A model generated the notes under the pieces. It was given only the letters and a program-made list of their open reading frames with translations. It ran no database searches and was not told where the DNA came from. A stretch of 64,000 bases of DNA, from NCBI GenBank assembly GCA_014607495.2, contig CP053156.1, forward strand, positions 7,936,001 to 8,000,000, read 5' to 3'. The translations under genes and the position numbers were made by a program. This document shows positions 1-12,707 of this stretch, in pieces; within the stretch, counting starts at the first letter, position 1, and the number at the start of each line of letters is the position of its first letter. The DNA comes from Carposina sasakii (Eukaryota > Arthropoda > Insecta > Lepidoptera > Carposinidae).

Positions 1-1439
1 TCTGTGAGAACACTTAGGACTTGATTCAATAGTTTGCAGAGCTGTCGAGTAGAGCGCTGGCGACACTACTGGCATAGTCTCTTGTGCGGAATAGATATCG
101 CTGTGGTTGTTGTTTGGCGTTTTGTATCCATAGAATTCCTTTGCTTGGGTTTAGGCATGGGACTAGGATCTAACTCCTTCTTTCGATATTTGCTGAACTA
201 GATAACTAACTTTGTACATCGACTTTTCCTATTAAGTATACAATGTTATATTTTAATTATCATAAAATAATAATTAAGTATGACAAATGTAGTTGATTTA
301 TGTACTGATTATGTACATATAGACACGACTGTGTTCCCTAAATGTAGTAGCCAGAACTGCGGAATCACAAGGGAGATCCTACAGCTACGTTTAGCTCAGC
401 AAGGTTTCACCTGATGTTCCCGAGTTCCCTTGTCGACTTTTACAAATATGCACGGAAGGAGACGCGGCTGATGTATTCTCGTGAAGACACGCATCAGCAC
501 GAGAAGATTCACTGATTATCTGAATAAAGAGGATTTCATTTTACAAACGAAAACCAGGAAAATCTGGCATAAGTCAGAAAATACGCCGACCGAAAAATGG
601 TTTATGTTGCATCAAACGCTGGTAAGTTCTCGGCCATTATTCGGCAATAACACCGACGGGATCCCGAAACTGTTCCTTCAGGGATTCGGCCAATATTCAT
701 TCGGGAAATATTGCGGTTCGCTCGCGCCGAATATAATAAAGATGTAACTACGAGCGTAACTTAGGCTCTGTGTAGACGAGTTGCATAAATATTCACCTGT
801 TAAACCACAAATTTTCAAAAAAGTTTAGCTTAATTTGACCTACTTTGTCATCAATATGTGTACAACCCTTTCGTTGTCAGAGTGCTTGACGGACAATGCA
901 CTGCACAATCTACTAGAAAGTTTAAAATTGACATACATGCTCCTTGATGAAAGGATTTTCCAAAGCGGAGTAGATACGGAATTATTCAATTAAAAAGTTC
1001 AAGAGAATCAGTACATAATTGAGTTCTAAATTTCTCAAATATTTGACGTTGACAGCAAGCTAGGTCTATAACCATAGACCCCCGCTGGTAAGTCATTGGC
1101 TGGAATTTGAAGTACCATAGACAAACATTCTGGTAAGTCTTTGATGTTTTATATAGATTAAGGAAATTTACACAAACAGCCTTCTTCACCAACAACACTG
1201 TGTGTTTTAGAAAGACGTATAATAACAAAATAAATGTATCTTTAAGCATTGTTAAAGATAGATATATCCACGCGCCAAGCGGCAGTGTTTCGTTAATAGG
1301 GTAGCAGGTAGAACTGGAAGATCCTACAGCAATAGCAGTGACAAGTTGCTAGCTCAGATCAAATAACAGGCCCTCAGTAGTTTAATCGATTCTGATGTAG
1401 GTATGGCATAAGCTACATATTATGTCAAGTTTATTAAAA

Positions 1440-1700
1440 ATTGTACTAATACAAAAGAGTGGATGGAACGGTTGGAAGAGGAAGACCTCGCCGGACTTTC
1501 ACCGATCAAATTTGTGAAATTCTAGAGAAAGGTCAGGTCGAGAGTACCCCAAACCGACGAGCGTGCATGAAAAATATAATGAAAGTAGATGAAGCGAAAG
1601 AGGTGTGTCAGGCAAGATCGTAGCAAATGGAGATCCGTGAAAGAGGCATGAGATTTTGGGTTATGGTACATCTCGCCCACGAAAAATATCGTCCGCAGAT
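1440..1700 (+). pseudogene. Non-LTR retrotransposon coding remnant
   Basis: A plus-strand reading gives [19 protein letters not shown] and [14 protein letters not shown], a tail common in lepidopteran retroelement fragments. It is broken by stops. Its counterpart in copy 2 is 43285-43520, and a related fragment in reverse orientation is at 17040-17270. Confidence 0.55.
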
Positions 1701-2218
1701 ATATAAAAATATATCAGCTGCATCTCCTTCCGTGTATGTAGTACTCGTAAGGGTCGTAAGAATCGACCAATTCGGGCAGGCGATAAGCTAGCAACATATC
1801 CTGATCATTTACACCTGTCCCCGCTAGGCTAACCGTGACGATGGAATTTCCTTTTTGATCCTGTAGTTCTGGCTATCCCATTTCAGGAACACAGCCATAA
1901 TGTATATATGTATGTATGTTGATATAAATCATTTTGTTAGTTTTTGCGTGAATTATAAACAATTTTTTCTTAGGAAATTAGTCTTTCAAAGTGTAGTGTA
2001 GTTAGGGTTACCAGATGAAAAAATCAAAAGTCCGGAGAAAAGGCCTGATTTCCATGAAAAAGTCCTGAGATTTTGTACAGTTTAAAAATTTTCTCTCATA
2101 AACGTATTAAAGATATTTTTAAAAATCCTGAGATATCACGAGATTTGCAAAATCCGGCCGCAATCCTGAGAAAAGTCGTGTATTGTTCTTTCAATTTAGT
2201 CTAGTGTGGGGACTAGGG

Positions 2219-2485
2219 TCTTATGAGCGTCTTTTGAACGTTGGCGTCGGGCGAGCGTCAGCGCGGCGTCGACGCAGCGCTTACGCGACGTCGGCGCTGG
2301 GTTACTGCCGAACGCTGTAATTACGCTACGTGAGCGTCGCGTCGGCGCGACGCCAGCGCCGCGTTTTCTGCCAGATAATAAAACGACCCTACGTTTACTC
2401 TGCGTAATTACAGCGTTCTGTGCGTTCGGCTTCCACTCAGCGCCGACGTCGCGTCGACGACTATATTCAAAAGACGCTCATAAGA
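2219..2485. mobile_element. CpG-dense 267-bp MITE, copy 1
   Basis: Perfect 20-bp inverted ends (TCTTATGAGCGTCTTTTGAA and its inverse) bound a block packed with GCGTCG/CGACGC motifs. Inner segments such as GTAATTACGC and GCGCTGAGTGGAAGCCGAAC-like sequence also pair across the centre. The surroundings are AT-rich. An 11-bp direct repeat CTAGTGTGGGG occurs near each end (2201-2211 and 2488-2498), though not flush with the termini. Confidence 0.8.
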
Positions 2486-3196
2486 TGCTAGTGTGGGGTC
2501 TCTTAGTTAGGTACTTATCTGTTATGGCAAGTTAAGGCAATTTGATTGCTGTTAATTAATTTCAGTTTAATTGGTGTCTGAATGTAAAATAACAGTTCTA
2601 ATATATGAATCACAAGTAACTTAGAGACTTAATGGCGATATTGTAAGTATTTAAAATTACCTACTTCGTGAAACTGTGTATTAGTACGCCATGATCCCTT
2701 AATCCCTGTCTACAGCTCGTTTGCACGGATGCTTATTCGCTAAGGATCGTTTTAAAGACTAAAATCTCGAATTTCGTTCGAAATTCTATTTCTCCCTGTG
2801 AGAGATCGCCCGAGGATTCGAGTGCTCTGTTTTGTAGCATCTCTTTATATATGACTAAAGGATTTATAATTTAAAATTTGTACCAAAAAGTACTATTATA
2901 TTTACTGAGCTCATACTGAGCTCGATTTTCTTTGGTGAGTTCTATTTTTATGTAAATGCAAACGGGCTTACGTTGAGCTTATATCGAAAGTAGTAGTTTA
3001 CCCTAGTTCGAAGGAGATAGCCATTCCTGCGCATCGCGAAAAATTCTTTTTTTTTATAAATCCGGCATAACCACTTATTCCTAAGCTATGTGCCTTTTTG
3101 CATTGAAATTCCTTGTTATTTTCATCAGGGCTTGACTTACCGATATTGTTAGCCTTCTTGGACCAATCATCTTGTGCTGGAAATATATATTTTTTT

Positions 3197-3345
3197 ACTA
3201 GTGGACGTCCGCGACTCCGTCCGCGTGGATAAAAAAAAACAAATGTCTAAATTATCCGGGATAAAAACATTTACCCGGGATAAAAAGTAGCCTATATCAC
3301 CCAAAGCTCTATGGTGTTATTGAAGCTGCTCCTATAGTTTAACAC
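3197..3345 (+). repeat. ACTAGTGGACG-type lepidopteran repeat, copy 1
   Basis: It starts ACTAGTGGACGTCCGCGACT and continues with TTATCCGGGATAAAA and ACCCGGGATAAAAAGTAGCC, the hallmark of a family common in moth introns, probably a LINE 3' end or a SINE using it. Confidence 0.75.
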
Positions 3346-4137
3346 GTATTTAACGTGCCATTTGACAGAAAAATATACAGAAGTCATTATTATCATAGAT
3401 TATCATTTTAGACTAGTTTTCTGTAAACAATGTAATTAAATGTAATGTAATAAAACACGATAACATTTTTTTGTTCATTTTTATTCGTACTATTAACCTT
3501 TTTTCTCGTTATATTTTCATGATTCAAACGAAATAAGATAGAAATTGGAAATATTTATGGCTTTCAACAAAACACAAATAAGATAGATTAAATTGTTTTA
3601 TTCTTCACATTTTTTTGAAAAAAAAAATATTTATGTTAATAATAGCTTTCATTTTACAAAATTTCTGGTCACATCATCAGTTTGAAAAGATGGGGAGAAA
3701 CAAGTATGTCAAAAAAAATATCCAAAAATTATTTCTGTTTGATGACTCGTTTTAACAATAATAATAATTTGAACCGTCATATGGCGGGTTGTAACGGTTT
3801 TATTCTTCACATTTTTTTGAAATAAAAAATATCTATGTTATTTACGTTAATAAGGTGCAATCGGAAATGAAAGAAAATAATTATTTTTAATTGAGATAAC
3901 TCTTGACGGTTTCTATAATTATTATTATTGTTAAAACTTTTAACACAGAAATAATTTTTGTAAATGTGTGTGCGTGCAAATTAACAATTCGGTTTTAAAT
4001 ATTTTTCTGTAAAAATTATATTCTTTAAATTGTTTTTATCGTGCATTCATCATTTAACTAAATTTAATAACGTTTAAATTATTATACGATTTCTTTTGTC
4101 TATGTTGCCTCGCCGCTTAGTGTGATGATATTCATTT

Positions 4138-4926
4138 CAGGGTGTTTTTTCGTTGCCACCCTTAATTGCCTCAGGATGTTTTTTTGTGGCCGCATGAAAT
4201 AAAGTAAGTTTTAGTGAAAAAAAATTTATATTCCTTGATGATATATGTTAATACATATATGAAAAAACACGCGCGTCTATGTGCATTTATGCAGAAAACG
4301 CAGTTTTTTCTTTAGACCCTAATATTTGACACTTCCCATGCTTCCATGGAGAAAAATTTAATGATTCCGTAGGGTACGTGACAACCAAAACTCTATACAT
4401 CAAATAAAGTTTAATTAGTTCACTTGTTTAATTAATTACTTGATCGGGCGAAATTTATTGTGTCCAGTGTTTATGCTAGTTTTTTCATAGACAGATATTA
4501 ATTATTTTTCGTTAAAAAATCTTGCTACGCGCGTCTATGAGCCATTAAGCCTCGAGCACATCGGATGCGTATGCGTGCACGTAAGCGTAGACGTACACGT
4601 ACCTCTGAGTTTAATGTATGGAACTGTCACCGCTTGACGTCTATGTTTACGTCTACGCATACGCATTCGGTCTGCCCGTGTCTATACAGTTCCATACATT
4701 ACAACTCAGAGGTACGTGTACGTCTACGCTTACGTGCACGCATACGCATCCGGTGTGCTCGAGGCTTTATGCAGAAAAACGCAGGGTACGTATTTACTCA
4801 ATTTTGGATGGACCTTAATATCTTGGAAACCAGATACTTCCCAGGTATGCTTCCATGGAGAAAAATGATCGTGATGATGAAGAGATTCTGTAGATTTCGG
4901 GAACGTTGACCAAAAAATAATGGTAC
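4138..4926. mobile_element. TA-family element with nested insertions, copy 1
   Basis: The element starts CAGGGTGTTTTTTCGTTGCC and ends in the ..TTCGGGAACGTTGACC.. motif shared by the members at 21636-21931, 38236-38594 and 51631-52009. In copy 1 a shortened second member is nested at about 4172-4379, and a 219-bp MITE at 4548-4766. The right boundary is approximate. Confidence 0.65.
4548..4766. mobile_element. 219-bp MITE with TTA duplication, copy 1
   Basis: The arms of about 80 bp start AGCCTCGAGCACATCGGATG and are inverted with few mismatches. TTA flanks both ends (4545-4547, 4767-4769), as in PIF/Harbinger elements; the class is inferred from the 3-bp duplication only. The uninterrupted host-repeat version is visible near 4275-4300 and 51765-51800. 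Confidence 0.75.
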
Positions 4927-4967
4927 TTGTTCAGTATTTCAGTATTTGCCTGTCTGTCACTTCCACT

Positions 4968-5205
4968 CTGTATGTACATAGACATAGAGTCACGCCCATT
5001 ATTCCCCAAAGAGGTTGGGTGTAATTTGCATACCCACTTTTCACCAGTTAGCATATTAGGCGTCACGTAACAAGGGGTGAGCCTACCGCCGCTTTTCGGG
5101 CACAAATACAACCAGTAACAAATGTTACCTAGTCATTCAGGTGCACCACGGGTATTTGAGTTTGATTTTGGGTCCTAAGGTATTAGTCGGACCCACTTAC
5201 GGGGT
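4968..5205 (+). repeat. SINE-like repeat (GTCACGCCCATTATTCCCCA family), copy 1
   Basis: It contains CACTTTTCACCAGTTAGCAT and GGTGAGCCTACCGCCGCTTT, motifs of a tRNA-derived SINE family widespread in moths. The tRNA-like end is lost. Confidence 0.6.
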
Positions 5206-6284
5206 GTAAGACTACGTACTTATAATTAAATATTATAGATTTAACGTAGCTAAGTACATAATTTTAAAAATAACAAAATCCTCATTTACTAAAGATACTA
5301 ACAAATCAACACATCATTTTAAATGAAATAGATTTGCATCCCATTAGCAGCCCGTCATTCCATCGAATTTACATTGTTCATGTAAAAACGAAATCTCGAA
5401 TATACTTTTATATGTAGAGCCCACCCCATTAAGGAACAATATTGAAACTATTTCGTGTACAGACAAAGAAATACCACAAAAATTGCTACAAAGGAGTAAG
5501 AGCCTATCAAGATTTATGCTAATTCTTAAGGTACTCCAATGCTTTCACGGACAGGTGAGTATGGGTTGGATAAGGAGATTTGCCAGCCGCAAGCAGTATT
5601 AGCTTTGACGGCCTTTTAAGAAATCTACCTAAATAAAGACATTCCCAACAAATGTTACAGAATGGTGAATTTATTTGCATAATTCAGCAAACCTAAATCC
5701 TTTTGTCCGCGCTCGACGCTCAAATAATAAATTTGCTCCATGCTCTACACTCAAAACGTTATATTTGAACAGAATTATTCAGCTTCTTTATGGGCCTTTT
5801 AATTTTAAGCTTGGGATTATCCAATTGTTTTTGTATTTATTCTTTGATTTAAACTTTTTATTCTAGGCATTATTGTTATTGGTACTCTAATGTGAATGTG
5901 TAATGTGTAGACACATTGACTGTATGATTAATTAAATTGTTAAGATTTATAATTGTAATAGAATAAAATCAATAACTGTAATTAGAACAAAATATTTATG
6001 ACCATAAAATATGCTTATCCAAATGTGATTTCACTTTGTAAAACAGATTCTTTTTACCTATTTTAGTTTAAGTAGGACTTGTAGGATTGTTCATTTTGAA
6101 CAACAAGACCACTTAAGACTAACTTACGTCTTTTAGTCCTCTACAAAACTGAACATTAACAAAGAAATTTACAAAGAATAGTGTTCCTAGAGATAAACTT
6201 AAAGTCTTGTATACTTTTCCCCTATTGTGAAATGATTTTGACAACTATGCTAGAGTAAATAAATTTAAGATGTTTCTAAGTATT

Positions 6285-7080
6285 GCTTGCGCGCTACTAA
6301 TGTGAACTAGGCGTACCTTTCGCGTAGACAGGACTCCTAATAACATTGTCGTTTAACCACGGTTGTAAAAAAATACATTTATTCCAGCCGTTTAATTATT
6401 GCATTTTATTGCCTTATTATGAGTTTTCCAGTTTTAGCTAAAATTTTGGTTACTAAATAGCAAAGCCGATAACTATTAGAAAATGCATACATGAAAAATT
6501 ACTACTTTAATTAAGCATATCAATATAAAATCTTTATATTGAGCCCAAGTTGTAGATAAGACAAACCTATTTCGGGTCGTGGTCGCTAACATGTACCTAA
6601 AAAAGAAGCTCAAGATCACACTCATGGTCACCTGTAAAATAAAAATGCTAAGTAACAGCTAAAGATTTATGTAAAATGACTGAATGAATTTAAAGTATCA
6701 ATCGAGTCAATTCAGCTAGAATAAACCTAATGCTAATTTGGCTGCCTACTTGAATCCAGGATCTCCTTTACGATCTTGCAGTTCTGACTCCAAAGGAAAC
6801 ATGTATATAAATTTGTAAATAGAGCACTCCATTAAGTTCATGACTCGGAACAAGATATATTATTTTATCATTACCAACTATACATGCCATCTTTACAGTA
6901 TAATATCGTGCGAAGCCTAAATCTCCTAAAGTTTTACCCTAGATGACACGGACACCTAAACCCTAGGCGGATTATCAGTTTTAATAACTTATTGGTACGC
7001 TCTAACAAATGTGTAGATCAAATGACTTTTTCGTTTTCGATGAGAATTGACTTAAGATTACACTATAATGCAACGACTAT
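6285..7080. repeat. Imperfect internal duplicate of downstream sequence, copy 1 only
   Basis: The block follows, in order and with many short deletions, the sequence at 7600-9260 (for example AGCATATCAATATAAAATCT, CAATCGAGTCAATTCAGCTA and CTCCTTTACGATCTTGCAGT occur in both). Copy 2 has this region once (50457-52370). The rest of the copy 1 insertion, 7081-7520, is not recognised. Confidence 0.7.
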
Positions 7081-8782
7081 TAGGGACCATCAATACAACT
7101 GCATAATTAGGTGGCATTAATCATTTAGCATACATTGAAACCCATAGTAAGTCATCATATCTGTACGCATAAATCCATAATAATCACAATGTTTTTCACT
7201 TTGGTAATTAACAGAAGTATTCTTCTGATTAATTTAATTCTCCTTATGAGAGCAAATTGTTGTTCTAACCTAAAACCTACAAGCTATATTATTCTAGGAC
7301 TAACGAGTACAAATGCACAAAAAAAATATGCCTACTATCCCATCTATTGTCATATTATACCTAAAAATATTTATGACCGACTAAAGAAGTGTCAGTTATC
7401 CCTGTATCAAGTTCTACCAAATTATTAGTATACCTATTATAGTAGAACTTATATTGCACAACTAATAAATCTTTTCGCAGAATATCGTTTGGCATTAACT
7501 CATTTATACATTAAAAAATATGTAAGATCTGTTCATAAGATAAATTATAATGTACGCATAATTTTTATATAATAATAATGTAGTAAAACATAGAGTGAAG
7601 TGTACGACATGCGCGCGATACTAATGTGAACACAGAAGGCGTACCTTTGCTAATATAAGAAGGCGTATAATTTTATTGTTTGAAAATCATCCGACTCCTA
7701 ATAAATTGTCGTTAAATAACATGAAAACGAATGATATTATTTGGTTTTTATAGCGTTTTGCCCATGCATCGTTTCTCACCCGCTGCCGCATTGGGTATTC
7801 CACGCGCCTCGACTCGCTCGGCAATATCGTGTAACAGTTCTAGAAATCGTTCGATACGCATTATTGCGTTTAAAGGATTTTGAAGTAAAATTGCCTATAT
7901 TATTCTTGAAATTCTATTCCAGTAAGGATTTATGCCTAGATTTAAAGGGGCGGCGTGGTTTATTCTGGTGGAAAATAATCTTTGGTCACGCGGAGTACTA
8001 AATGAACGTTATGCTAAATGATTATACTATAAATCATACCTACTCTTTGTATATTCTATGTCATTATTAATTCTATAAAATTTTTCCTATTAGATAAACT
8101 GATCGACTAGGCAAGGTCTAAGTTTATATAGGCTATTTTCTATATGCTATTAGTTATGGTATTAAATTACTACTTTAAATTAAGCATATCAATATAAAAT
8201 CTTTATATTGCCCAAGTTGAATAACAACTAATAGCATAAGACAAACCTACTGTTTCGCAGTCGTGGTCGCTAACTCATTGTAGCATACAAAATAGTAAGC
8301 TCAAGATCATCACGCATGGTCATCCATAAAATAAACAATGTATAAGTCACACAGAAAAGTTAAAGATTCATGGTAATAATCAGTCTGATTGAATGAAAAT
8401 GAAATATGATTAGGCGTATAAATTCTGAATGGGTGAATGAATGTATAAAGTATCAATCGAGTCAATTCAGCTAGAATAAACCTAATGCTAATTTGGCTGC
8501 ATTATTATACTATAGGTACCAAACTTGAATCTAGGATCTCCTTTACGATCTTGCAGTTCTGACTACCTAGTTCATTTAGGAACACAGCCAATTGTGTATA
8601 TAAATATAAATAATAAATATTCAAGACTTCACAACACATTAACTTAGTCCCACATTAAGATCCATAAGGTCTTGTGTCGTGGGTACTCTAAGCAACGGTA
8701 TATAATACATAGATAAGTATAGAAACATCCATGACTCGGAAACAAACATCAATATTCATCATTATCATATATATATTTTTTT

Positions 8783-8849
8783 GCACCTGCCGGGAATTGC
8801 GAACCCAGGACCTATGGCGCATCGAGCAGAGCCACTACCAACTACACCA
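8783..8849 (-). repeat. tRNA-derived SINE fragment with damaged box B, copy 1
   Basis: The minus strand reads TAGTTGGTAGTGGCTCTGCT, then CCTGGGTTCGCAATTCCCGG. Two inserted bases disrupt box B compared with copy 2. Confidence 0.55.
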
Positions 8850-9269
8850 TACTTGAGTATAGGTATATGTATGTATCTTTTTCAATCTAAATTTTTCCTC
8901 ATCTTCTATGCAGTATAATATCGATAAATCGCACATCATGAATCCATTAACTTTAATATTCCTGGAAATATTGACCACAAAACGAAGCACATAAAGTTAC
9001 CCTCCTAACCGTTACAGAATGTGGGTACCATTTACAAGCAATACTGGTATAGGATAGTCGTATGAATGATCTAAATAGTGTAGATAAGACACGGTAACAG
9101 ATATGACACTTTTAGTACCTACTTTTCGGTCGACGGGTCTGCGCCTAGATTATGATGATGGTGCTGAAATGGCGTTGCGTAATTATGGCCTATGGAATCC
9201 GGATAGTTAAATCACTCACCGTGTCAGTTTTAATAACTACCCACTATTAGGAACAATATTGGGCAAATA

Positions 9270-9600
9270 TTGCAGTTGGGTAAAGACAACTTTGAGGGAG
9301 AAATAACCAGAAGAGTGCAGTTTGGGTGGGCAGCGTTTGGGAAGTTGCGTAATATCTGTCTTTGTGTCATCCTTGCTACAATGTCTCAAGACCAAAGTGT
9401 TCGATCAGTGCGTTCTACCAGCCATGACTTACGGAGCCGAGACCACGCCTCGGCCAGCGTAGCGTTGGGCGCCGATGAATCGATGACTTAAAGAGGATGG
9501 CTGGTAGAAACTGGATGGCAAAAACGGGAGATCGAGCCATGTGGCATACACTGGGGGAGGCCTAACTCCAGCAGTGGACTGCAATAGGCTGACGACTATT
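9270..9600 (+). pseudogene. RTE-type LINE 3' end fragment, copy 1
   Basis: The fragment encodes the end of an RTE-like ORF2: ITRRVQFGWAAFGKLR, then after a frameshift QCLKTKVFDQCVLPAMTYGA, an internal deletion, and the GRNWMAKTGDRAMWHTLG end. It closes with the GCAGTGGACTGCAATAGGCT motif common at lepidopteran RTE 3' ends. It is non-functional. Confidence 0.7.
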
Positions 9601-9604
9601 AGGA

Positions 9605-9775
9605 ACTAGTGGACTCCGTCCGCGTGGACTGCAGTTTTTTTTTTTTTGGGATGAGAACATTTCCGCGGGATGTAAAGGACCAATGACTCTATATTCCCAG
9701 GCTCTACACTATCTATGTACCAAATTTCGTTTGGTTCAGTAGTCTTGACGTGAGCGACAGATAAATAGAGTTACT
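9605..9775 (+). repeat. ACTAGTGGACT-type repeat, copy 1
   Basis: A divergent member: ACTAGTGGACTCCGTCCGCG, then a T-run and CCGCGGGATGTAAAGGACC. It directly follows the RTE 3' end. Confidence 0.6.
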
Positions 9776-10240
9776 TTCGCATTAGTAGGGACATTTAGCC
9801 AGTTTAATTTTCTTGATATTGATATTAAATAAAATACATTATAATATATAAAAAATTAAATGTGGTGTCGTGGGACACCAGGTAGGAATGAAGTTCCTTC
9901 GGCTAATGTAGAATCGACACAATTTGCAAAAGAAAAATCGTGCTCAATTTTATTTAGGTTTAAAATGTATCTATAATGTGAGTATTCGCCACGTGCTTGT
10001 CCATGAATTCATGAGTATATACTATGCATTGGCGGGGTGGAGTAGTAATAGAGAGACAAGGGATGAGAGAACGAAAAGAAAGAGGGAGAAAGAGAAAGGT
10101 ATTATACACTACTCGCTTGTGTATACGACTGTCGCGCCTGCGCACGTCTCATTTAACGGTTTTATTCCACGCACTTTTTCTTACGGTTTTACTATCACAT
10201 TTTTATAAAATTATTAATAAAGAAAATGGAAAAAAATCCT

Positions 10241-10306
10241 CACCCGGGTGGGAATCGAACCCACGACCTCTGCATTCCGCGTGTCAGTGCTCTAACCACT
10301 GAGCTT
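10241..10306 (-). repeat. tRNA-derived SINE fragment, copy 1
   Basis: The minus strand has a box A-like AGCTCAGTGGTTAGAG and a perfect T-arm/box B (GTGGGTTCGATTCCCAC). The acceptor stem does not pair and the anticodon arm is broken, so it is not a functional tRNA. Confidence 0.6.
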
Positions 10307-11464
10307 TTTATCACATTTTTTTCAGTTCGGTCGCGCAGTAAAATCCCTATCTCCTCCAAGCCTGCCGTAAGGAACTTCGTTCCAATTACTGCGGTGATAG
10401 TGTTCAGTGGGTGACGTCAGGCAGACAGCCGGCCGGAAAACAAATGCCAAATCCTTGGCAGTATAAGTATTAAACCATATTGCGCCGGCCCAAAAAAAAG
10501 TGGGATAAGGGCAGGAAGATGATAATATAAATTACTGATGACATTACTGTATCCATACTTATTCTACGCTCACAGTCATCGCATCATAAACCAAGCTGGG
10601 TTCCGCAGGCAACGGATTCCGCGCACGTTTACCCGGCTGGTATATTGAACAAACTAAACAGCTGTAAGAATACCTCACCCCGGCCCGTAGGTAAATTGTT
10701 TCGCTTGTTATTTATGTTTCACAGCTTGCTAATACGTGCGCGGTGTATGGAAGTGCTTGGTGTTTCTGACAATCGGTTGGGATTTGATATTGGGTGCATA
10801 TCTTTGGAGTGATATTGGAGACTAGCGACCGCCTTTGTCCGGATTCAATTTGGCATTTCCGTTTTTACTCATACCCGAATAAAATAATAAAAATTTTCCG
10901 TACTACACGTATACAGTTAATTTTGTAGGTATATTTAACTAATATTGTTTTTAACTTTTCATATAATGTCCCAATAAACCTATTTGCGGCTAGGTTGAAA
11001 GCATATTCCTAATAAGTTTTATCTAATTATCCAACTAAGTATAGGTAGGTAATACAATCAGCGTGAAACTCAATAGGATTTTGAAGTTGAATATAATTTA
11101 CTAGAAAAATTGTGAATGGCTTTATACACGCAAACACACCTCATTATTTTGCAGTTAGAGACCTAATTAAGCGTAAATTATACGTATATAAAGTACATGT
11201 ACAGTGTACCTCTCTAAATTAGCCTTCGGTGGTCATTATAGTTCAATTTTTTTTTAAATAAACACGCACATTTCAAACAAAAACTAAATAGAGACCGTAT
11301 AGGTATAATACTCGTATACATGAAAGCTATGGAGCGCTAGTACCTATCGCTTTTTCCCAGTGCGCTCATTCAATCTCAAGAAAATGTACTTTATGTAATT
11401 TTTTAAATAAAAAAAAACTAAATATTTTTCTCAAGCGCGGTTTAAATAAAACCATTTATGCAAT

Positions 11465-11715
11465 ATACATACATATAGACATACATGTCCATTATGCCCC
11501 AAGAGGTTGGTATTAAGTCCCACGTGGTAAGGGATGAGCCTACGGCTGCTTTTCGGGAACAATGAATACATTCTAGCTACCGGTAACGAATTCAAATATT
11601 TCCGAGTCATTCGAAATAGGTATTATAAGCTTTAGCGTCAGAACTTTGTTCATTGAATAGCAGATGCACCACGGATAGGTTGACTTTAGGTCCTAAGATA
11701 TTCGAACCCATTTAG
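11465..11715 (+). repeat. SINE-like repeat, degenerate, copy 1
   Basis: Shares the CCCCAAGAGGTTGG, GGGATGAGCCTACGGCTGCT and GCAGATGCACCACGGATAGG motifs with 4968-5205. Confidence 0.5.
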
Positions 11716-12002
11716 GCCGGCCATAGACGGACTACTTAGAGCAGGTGAGATCAACGGTATGAGAGCAGTCGTGTTGCGGTTGGAGGCGACTGCAGTCCGA
11801 ATGCTTCAAGCAGTCCTTGAGCGGATGTTGTGAAGCCGTACTGCTCTGCTGCTCTCAGTTGCAACATGGAATGACGGAACGCAGGCAGTTAGAGTGGGAA
11901 GTAGCAGTAGGAACAACTTTCTAAGTTCGTAGTACGATCTGCGCTCGTGCACTTACTTTGCTATCTATCCGTTTAAATTTTGCATTACGAATGTTACTTC
12001 TA

Positions 12003-12707
12003 AACGTGAAACCCATGACAGACTAAATAACTGAATAATATACAAACAGAGTAATCAGTGCGAAGTCTGTTTACAGCAGAAATAGTGGATAGAGGAGCTC
12101 GCCGGACTTTATCTGACTAGAGAAATTCTGGTGATACGTCAACCTAGAACCTACCTACTTAGCCTATACCTATACTAGTTCACTATATACTTTAAATATA
12201 GGTAAAATATCTTATCAACCTAATTTGAGTTGATAGTATGAAAATTCCTGCGTTGTTTAAGAATTCCCCATACCATCCTGTATGTGTAGATAATTTTTTG
12301 TTCTAAAGGCTCAATAATATCATTAAAAAGGTGCGACGGATTGTAGGACGAATACCTAGTCTGTTAAAAGAAAGTTAAATAGTTTAGTAGCAATACTTAT
12401 AAAATGTTTTATCTTTAGCAATGTAATTGAGAACATTATTATCATCATATTACTCGTATTATCATCCGTGTTAATTGACCCGGTAGCTCAGCTGGTTAGA
12501 GCAAAGCACGTATGTGTAGATATAGAAGATGTATAGAAGATAAAAAATTCAATGTGCATGCGGATTGAGGGCCCGTGTACTAAAAGGGTTTGAAACTATG
12601 CTTAGGATTTAGTACTCACTCTAAAACAATTGTACAGTTAGTTTAGGAATTTGTACTTATCAATTAAGCGAGTTATAGCCTAAAATGTCGGGCCCTCAGA
12701 CCGAATA
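12003..12707. other. Copy 1-specific 0.7-kb block
   Basis: The block is absent from copy 2, where flanking sequence joins directly at 55312-55313. It contains a retroelement scrap (GCCGGACTTTATCTGACTAG), a MITE-like internal piece (12235-12300) and a tRNA-like box A (12477-12510). No gene is seen. Confidence 0.7.
12477..12512 (+). repeat. tRNA-like SINE head fragment
   Basis: GACCCGGTAGCTCAGCTGGT followed by TAGAGCA fits a Pol III box A. No box B lies at tRNA spacing, so this is a SINE or tRNA scrap rather than a tRNA gene. Confidence 0.45.

Noticed and set aside
481..747. 88-codon ORF, also intact at 42310-42576
   Set aside because: It starts at GTG, shows no family motif, and its preservation in both copies means little because the copies are nearly identical throughout.
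4565..4909. Overlapping ORFs rich in Arg/Thr on both strands (also 48659-48999)
   Set aside because: They are by-products of the inverted CGTACG-rich MITE arms and the host repeat.
10241..10306. Functional tRNA gene
   Set aside because: Box B is perfect, but the acceptor stem is absent and the anticodon arm is broken; a SINE origin fits better.
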